Positions 57,925-64,000 of a stretch of 64,000 nt of DNA are shown here, piece after piece (position 1 is the stretch's first letter; every line of letters begins with the position of its first letter). Source of the DNA: Notospermus geniculatus (Eukaryota; Nemertea; Pilidiophora; Heteronemertea; Lineidae); assembly GCA_002633025.1 (NCBI GenBank), contig NMRB01000375.1, positions 178,129 through 242,128 on the forward strand, written 5' to 3'. Below the pieces are notes generated by a model. The model was not told the DNA's origin, did not search any database, and was given only the letters and a program-made list of their open reading frames with translations. The translations under genes were made by a program, and so were the position numbers.

Positions 57925-60900
57925 GGTCAGAAACGGTTGTAAAATAGGAAGTGATTAATGAAGTATTGGTGTACTTAACATTCGCTGATAAAGGAATACC
58001 TCCAGGTAAGTTTTCGCTGAAGTTGATCGGTGTCATTTTAAGGCGAGTGGCTGAAAAAGGCCATGCCATGATAATTCGGGAGGAGCTGTCTCACGACTGA
58101 TGCAGGATTAAGGAAGAAAAATGTCTGTTGGAATAAGGAAATATGCATTTGCAGAAAAAGTTGGAGATTGGATTGAAGATGGAGACGTATAATAAAGCTT
58201 GTGCTGTGCTGCTAAACGGAGTGGAAACTCATATTACGTTCTTTCAGAAAGAACACCAGTATTCTAATAAATATATTCAATGGTTCGTCTCTCCATATCC
58301 TGCACAGGTAGTCATGAATGATAACAGTCATATAATGGCTGAAAAATTAATTGCATTCTTTGATCAAAATGATGATAATTGCATAGAAGTGTGCATTCTA
58401 TAATGTGTATATAATAAATGATGTGTTAATCGAAAGAAATATTCATCTGTGGAACTGTTCTAGGTCACATCTCACTAAGAATTACTATCAAATCTGTCCT
58501 GTAACTTTGTCGATACTCTGTGTACTGCCTTCCCACTACTTTTCCACAATACAATTTAGGTTGTTTCATACTTAATCCTCACCCTTTCAGTGCCTGCCCC
58601 CTGGTGTTGGAGAGGGAGGTATGGTATTTCAAATCACGGAATTACAAACTCAGCACTGGATTTTCATCCTTTAAGAACAGGGTCTTTTATTTATCTTCTC
58701 CATCTTATCTTTTCGAAACAGGCGTGAAATGACCTAAATCTCAGGATGTTCTTGGAACAATGTCGTGGGAATGCAGCATTCGAAATCGTAGCCAAATTTA
58801 GAAAATATGCTGAATTTGTATTCTGTAAGTGTTGATAGAGATCTGTCGGCAGTCTATGTGACGTATTTGGTGTGTAACGGAACACAATGTGCATGCTTAT
58901 ATCAATATCATCACTTGTAGGCCTACAACAGTATCAGGGTTCTCAAATTCCTTCGATGTGAGGGACTCTTCAAAGTCACATGCTAGATTAGGACACTCAC
59001 GGTGTGGCGATTCAGTCAAGAGTATCTACACCACATGTACTGGTATTTTATACAGATGTTTCTGCTTTATCTGATCAATATTGATATTTACATGATGTAA
59101 GGCTTTCAGTGTCGATAGAGACAAGAAATGATTGTTGTGCTATGGGTATGCCGTATGTAAGTGGTGCTTGTCAGGAAGCCCATGCTTATCATGTCAACGA
59201 CAAAATATTGTGTCTAGTCTATGTACTTAGTCATAACTAGGCCACACTTGTGACCCACACCAGCAAAAGCAGACGCTTGTCGCAAGATATTATCATGGGT
59301 TGTCACTTTATTCAACTATTATCACTGCTGTTCATCATTATTGAAAACCCACAGAGATGTTCATTTCAGCTATTGTGTCATAAAACGGTTAACCCTTTCC
59401 AATATTGCGACAAACGTCTGCTTTCACTGGCACGGTCACGTTTGTCATAGAGGGAGAGAAGGCCCACAACTGATTACCGGTACTACAGATTGACTCAGTT
59501 CCAAGTAAAAGCAGTCTACACTACTGAAGAAAGAGAAGCGTGTTCACAAACTTGTAACAGTCTATCAGTTCCCAAGCAATTGCAGGAAAAAAGTTGCAGC
59601 TGCAACTTTTACATGTTTATCGTTTCCAAGCAATTTACAGGAGGCAAAGTGCAGCCATAATTTGTGCCATTGTACTATTGCATGTGCAGCATTTCTGTAA
59701 GACAATTAGTATAGAATCGTCAGTAAAGTTTGCTTCATGGACCAATTCTGTCTGATCAAGATGAAGTAGGGGAACACAGTGTTGTATTCTTAGGAACCCA
59801 TTATATTTTGAGATACTTTTCCGTTGGAGCTGTTGCTCCTAAAATGTCAATGTTGGTACGGTACTCAATGAAATGAATAATGGACTGGTCTTTGATTTGT
59901 GCCAAAGATTTACTTAAAGTTTTGTTTTTTGTTAACTTTCAAATCACTAGTCTAAAAAATTCTAAGTTCTGGGTGTCGGTGTAAACCTTAATCAGTTCGC
60001 TCTTTGACATCTGAAGCATGTCTGTGATACCTAGATGTAGATTGTGATTCCCCCTCCAATTACTACCGGTACCTGTTTCAGTCAGCCCCCTTTCATTTTC
60101 CCACCAGACAAATCCTGTCATGATCAGGTTTTCTAGCTATAGGGAAGTATTTACCCCATGGACCTCAATTTTGGGCTGTCAGAGTGGTGCAGTTGAAAAA
60201 TTCAGTACTCATCACCTCTGCGATCCCAAGTTCGATTCCTGGTTGAGCCGGGTATTCATTTGATATGCTAGAGAGGTGACGTTCTTTGATGCAGCGTGTC
60301 ATCTGATGCTCTGGTTTCCTCCTGCATTGCATAACAAATCACCCAGTAATGAGTCAGGTTAACAGTGCTCACTGCTTTCGACCCAATATTTTAAAACTAC
60401 TTCTTGCATGAGATTGCCTTCATTTTGTCCTAAGTCTCCCCTACTTATTTCTAGTTTCAGAGAAAATCTTCGATACGGCACCTAGTGTAAAGCTACTCAA
60501 CTATGTAACCCTTTCTTGCTGCTTCTAGCAATTCCTTTCAAGTGTTTATTAACTGGTATCTTGATCATATTGATGGGGTTACCAGACGAAAGTAGACTTC
60601 TTGTTTTTGATTTGTTGATGGTTGTTGTATGTACTTAAGAGTCTAAGGTTAGAATGGTGCTGTGGAAAAACTTTGTTTTCTGTGAAAATGAGTTTAACGG
60701 ATGTGAATGGAGATAGAATGAATTGCTCATCCTCTGTGTATTAGAGAGGAAATTTACTTTGGTTGACAGGAATCGTGTCTCAAAAATGAATTCACAGCTT
60801 TGGTGACAGTCATGTACGATGCCAACACCAATGCCAATAGAATGGTTTGAATGAACCCAAGTAGCAGTCAGTTGAATTATTCTTGAGTTTGAAGTCAAAA

Positions 60901-62601
60901 TTCACTGATCCAGCTTTCTTGAATGAATATTTATGTTACTCCAGATTCTTGATTGGGTGACTGGCATTTGCACCAGTTTTCAGTCGCTTTGTCCTTGAAG
61001 GATAAGTTAGCGACGTTACAACCCAATTTGATGGAAAGCTGCAATTTCCTCGCTAGAGAAGATGTATATTGCAGTTGCTTTGCTGTCTTTTCTGTCCACA
61101 TCATCACTGCCACATATTTCCAGCATATAGAGTGAAATATTTCTATCATAATTTATTTGTTTATTCAATGTTATAAAGACAAATCATTCATTTCATTACC
61201 CTCGTCATATGTCTCAGCCTAACTTGATAGTAGGTCACCACACATAAATGTACAGCTCATGTAAACAGTACAGGTACAGGTGATGTACACTTCACTTAGG
61301 GTGAGATGTGATTTTGCTAGTCTCTGTCCTTGCTAGTTTTCTGTCAAGGGCTTCCACCTGTTTCGCTTCTTTACAACTCTTTTTAGTTGTAAGTTATATT
61401 TTGGGCAGTGTTTTTCGGTTCAGTTGAATGACCTTTTTTCGGTAGGTGGAAGCCCAGGCTCAATTACACTTCTTGTCAGGAATGAGAAGCAGGTGTCCAA
61501 AGATCATCAGAGATACTACTCAACCACTTCAATGTCGGCTGTGTTCTGACTTTATGATGTTGAATGCCCCATGTTTACGCCATGAGTGACGTCACGTCAG
61601 AACACCATATTACCGGTAATAGGAAAATGTGCGTTGACGCCTGGGACAGCTCTCAACATCATGACATGGGATATGGCACTGGAATGGTTACCATGGAGAA
61701 ATAGTCCTGTCTTTGATGGCATTATCACGCAACGAGATGATTACCTCTCCTCATTTACATGGCAAATCATGCAGAACCTCTGTGCTGTCTGAAGATATTT
61801 TTTATTGACCTATTAAACCATTCAACCCTTTCATTGCCTGCGGCAATTTCATCAGCAACATAGATGTCCATTTTGAAAAGTTATGGGAACCCTGTCGCAT
61901 TGGTATTCATTGGAAAGACTCAGTGAGGGCTGTCCAATATACGGTATACCTATCTTAAAGGGTTAATGAACTTTTCAGTCTTTTTGTATGATAGATTTTC
62001 AGATTTGACCAGATGTATCTTGGTACTTAAAGGGTTAATCAATTTAACTTATTAGCAGATGACAACCTTTGGAATACAATTCGTGCTGAAGTTATAATCC
62101 TCTACAGATGTCTTGCAGTCATGTTCACTTTTTGCCGTGTATGAAATTTCTTTATTGTATGTTCACTTGCCATACTTCAGTACTTACAGCTGTATTAACA
62201 GTGTACTGTATGACTTAAAATTGCATTTACAATCGTGGCAATGCATTGGCAAACAGGCGGCCATTTTTTGTATGTATACATTACATCTAATTAATATCTT
62301 TGTCATCTTGAATTTACTTTCAACAGTCACGTTGGATGCTGTTGTTAGGACCTGCACATTTTGTCTTTGACAATGAATAATATTGTAGGTTTCACGAGCT
62401 TTGAAATAAACCAGGAAATTTCTGTACAAATCTTTTGTTACTACTTTTGATAACTTCCATGTCCAATCCGAATTTCACCACTAGTAGTTGGGTCGGCCTA
62501 ATGTCCGAAGTTGTGGGTCCCCGAACCACAAAAACCCTGTAAGTGTATGTATACTTCGGCCTGACTACAGTCACAAACACCAGTAAAGTCCATCAGTTCT
62601 G
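57925..62601. other. OSBPL8 3' flank and intergenic DNA
   Basis: It probably includes the OSBPL8 3' UTR; AATAAA at 58413-58418 is a candidate polyadenylation signal. A frame of 86 codons (58143-58403) has no recognised domain and is probably untranslated. A tRNA-derived SINE lies at 60172-60360. Nothing else is recognised. Confidence 0.5.
60172..60360 (+). mobile_element. tRNA-derived SINE copy
   Basis: GGCTGTCAGAGTGGTGCAGT (box A-like), CCAAGTTCGATTCCTGG (box B) and CTCTGGTTTCCTCCTGCAT; the best-preserved copy in the window. Confidence 0.8.
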
Positions 62602-63924
62602 TCAGGAGCCCGTTGAATCCATGTAAGATTTGAAATTATCAAACCTCAACTTCAGCAGCCAGTCATGCAGCCAGGTTTTCGTGTGTTCTGCACCTGGATG
62701 CACCATTAAACTTCTTGAACTATCGATTGAGTCTGTCAGACTGAAAGGAACAAGGGAAGAATTGTTTTATGTCACTTTCTTTGCAGTCGTCCAGGAAATA
62801 ACCATCTTCAATAATAATGAGCTAATACACGATATTTCTTACCGAGTGATGACTTCATGGATCTGGTCAGGTCCGACAACTCCTTTTCGAATATCGTGAA
62901 GGAGTTTCCACTCGTCTGACGATTCAGGACGAAAAACTTGGAGGTCTTTACCGTCAGCTATATTGCTATGAAAGTAGAAACAAGTTGGTAAAACATGTAA
63001 TTTCGGTTATGTATATTTCAACCAATAGATTAATAAGTAAACGAGAGTACTTACAACGCATTCTGAAGCAGTCTGATCACAACATAGAAAACCTTCTGCA
63101 ACTTTTTCACCGTGACATCACTCTGCACCTGTTGCTGTAGTCTGCTAATGTACTTTGTCCCCTTAGAACCCTGAGCATCCCTGAGATATTTGTCAAGACA
63201 GGCCCTGGAATGCATGAATGTAAAGTACACAAAGTGACCACTTGATAGATACAGTGAAACCTCTATATGGACACATTTGGGATTCTGTCCTCTACCGAGA
63301 GGTGTCCTCCTTGTGGAGGTGTTCCCTCAGGGGGGGGGGGGGTCCACTCTAATATGTAGGATTTTAGGTGAGAATGTACTAGTCCAATTCTGAAATCAGT
63401 AGGAAGAAAGTTTCTTGGTCTGCAAGAACATTCTGATGTCTGAATCAGTCAAGTTGGAGCACACTATAAGATTAGGAGCATTTGGTTAGTCTCCTGTACT
63501 AATATACTTACTCAGTGAGGAATTCGTGTCTGACGGTGTTCAGCTGTAACCATGTTGGATCAGCATAACATACCGTGGCTGGTTCCATGAACAGTGTCTC
63601 GACACATTTTGGATCACCTGCTAATAGTAGCTCACAACAGCGGTGGACTTCCAAGATGGTGTAATCGCAAGTTTCACTTTCTCGGTTCTGAAATTTGTGT
63701 GGATTCCGAATAAGAAAAGTTGAGGAAGGAATCTGACATGATGACAGATGAGTTTTTTTGAGGGTATGAAGGGTCAAGAGGTAAGGAATTGGTCTTAATG
63801 CAAATGTATTGTTGTCGTTACCTTGATAGTTGCCTGCGGTGGATCAAAACCAAGAACGTCCTTCGTGTCAGCTGCGTAGACAATGAACATATCAACATCA
63901 CTCTCTGGTGTGGCGAGGTTGTAC
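62602..63924 (-). CDS. RlaP-like predicted nucleotidyltransferase (DNA polymerase beta superfamily), 3' part
   Basis: Five minus-strand exons, phases matching throughout: 63822-63924, 63512-63687, 63055-63204, 62843-62965 and 62602-62740 (TGA). They encode the C-terminal 229 residues; the 5' end lies beyond the window. The first exon reads YNLATPESDVDMFIVYAAD: the acidic pair DVD after LATPESD fits the second metal-binding motif of nucleotidyltransferases, whose preceding Gly-Ser motif should lie in the exon outside the window. The next exon has DYTILEVHRCCELLLAGDP and VETLFMEP, the layout of the RlaP family (Pfam PF10127) after its catalytic core. The remainder is helical, with GSKGTKYISRLQQ and YVVIRLLQNA. 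RlaP proteins are linked to RNA repair in bacteria; the function in animals is not known to me. Introns rule out bacterial contamination. Confidence 0.75.
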
Positions 63925-64000
63925 CTACGGGGTGAGAAAAGCACCAAAATTATGTAAGAGAGAGGAAGTTTGAGTTCTAGGCATCATCCTACAGAACTAA

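Noticed and set aside
58143-58403. 86-codon frame downstream of OSBPL8
   Set aside because: No domain recognised; it lies where the OSBPL8 3' UTR is expected and is followed by an AATAAA signal.
23497-60360. Genuine tRNA genes
   Set aside because: Several stretches have box A and box B words, but none gives a clean cloverleaf with anticodon and acceptor stem, and they share non-tRNA tails; they are SINE-like.

Overview
The window is nuclear DNA of an intron-rich animal. It has short exons with consensus GT/AG junctions, proteins close to vertebrate families, assembly gaps (381 Ns at 3448-3828; single Ns at 10207, 13495 and 16551), and many hairpin-like and tRNA-derived interspersed repeats. 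Abundant AGGCCTA, TACATGTA and ACCGGTA words and vertebrate-like gene structures suggest a marine invertebrate deuterostome such as an echinoderm or hemichordate. That placement is a low-confidence inference; no species is recognised.

Four genes can be reconstructed exon by exon with matching phases. (1) A PHF21A/PHF21B-type PHD-finger protein lies on the minus strand at 5901-9618; its first exon was not found. (2) NUP50 lies on the plus strand at 12212-19073, head to head with PHF21; seven exons join to 445 aa. Its exons 2 and 3 occur twice (12455-13494 and 16552-17594) next to single-N joins, so an assembly haplotype duplication is likely. (3) An OSBPL8/OSBPL5-type oxysterol-binding-related protein lies on the plus strand from about 22 kb to 57924. 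Sixteen exons join to 933 aa with a PH domain, an OSBP lipid-transfer domain and a C-terminal membrane anchor. Four candidate first coding exons all fit the reading phase. (4) The 3' end of a predicted RlaP-like nucleotidyltransferase gene lies on the minus strand at 62602-63924 and continues beyond the window.

Layout: 1-1142, six adjacent foldback elements; 1143-3447, one interspersed repeat and otherwise nothing recognised; 3448-3828, gap; 3829-5900, PHF21 downstream flank; 5901-9618, PHF21; 9619-12198, PHF21/NUP50 intergenic region with repeats and a CG-rich block; 12199-19073, NUP50 with the duplication and a LINE fragment; 19074-22064, flank with a decayed copy of NUP50 exon 4 and a nested foldback; 22065-57924, OSBPL8, whose large first intron is full of minisatellites, SINEs and foldbacks; 57925-62601, OSBPL8 downstream flank; 62602-64000, the nucleotidyltransferase gene.

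The genes do not form one pathway: PHF21 is a chromatin reader of LSD1-CoREST type, NUP50 a nuclear import cofactor, ORP8 a lipid transporter at membrane contacts, and the last an uncharacterised nucleotidyltransferase. The most notable points are the conserved PHF21-NUP50 head-to-head linkage, the alternative OSBPL8 starts, a triplicated splice donor, the RlaP-like animal gene, and several families of foldback elements, two of which look nested in other repeats.
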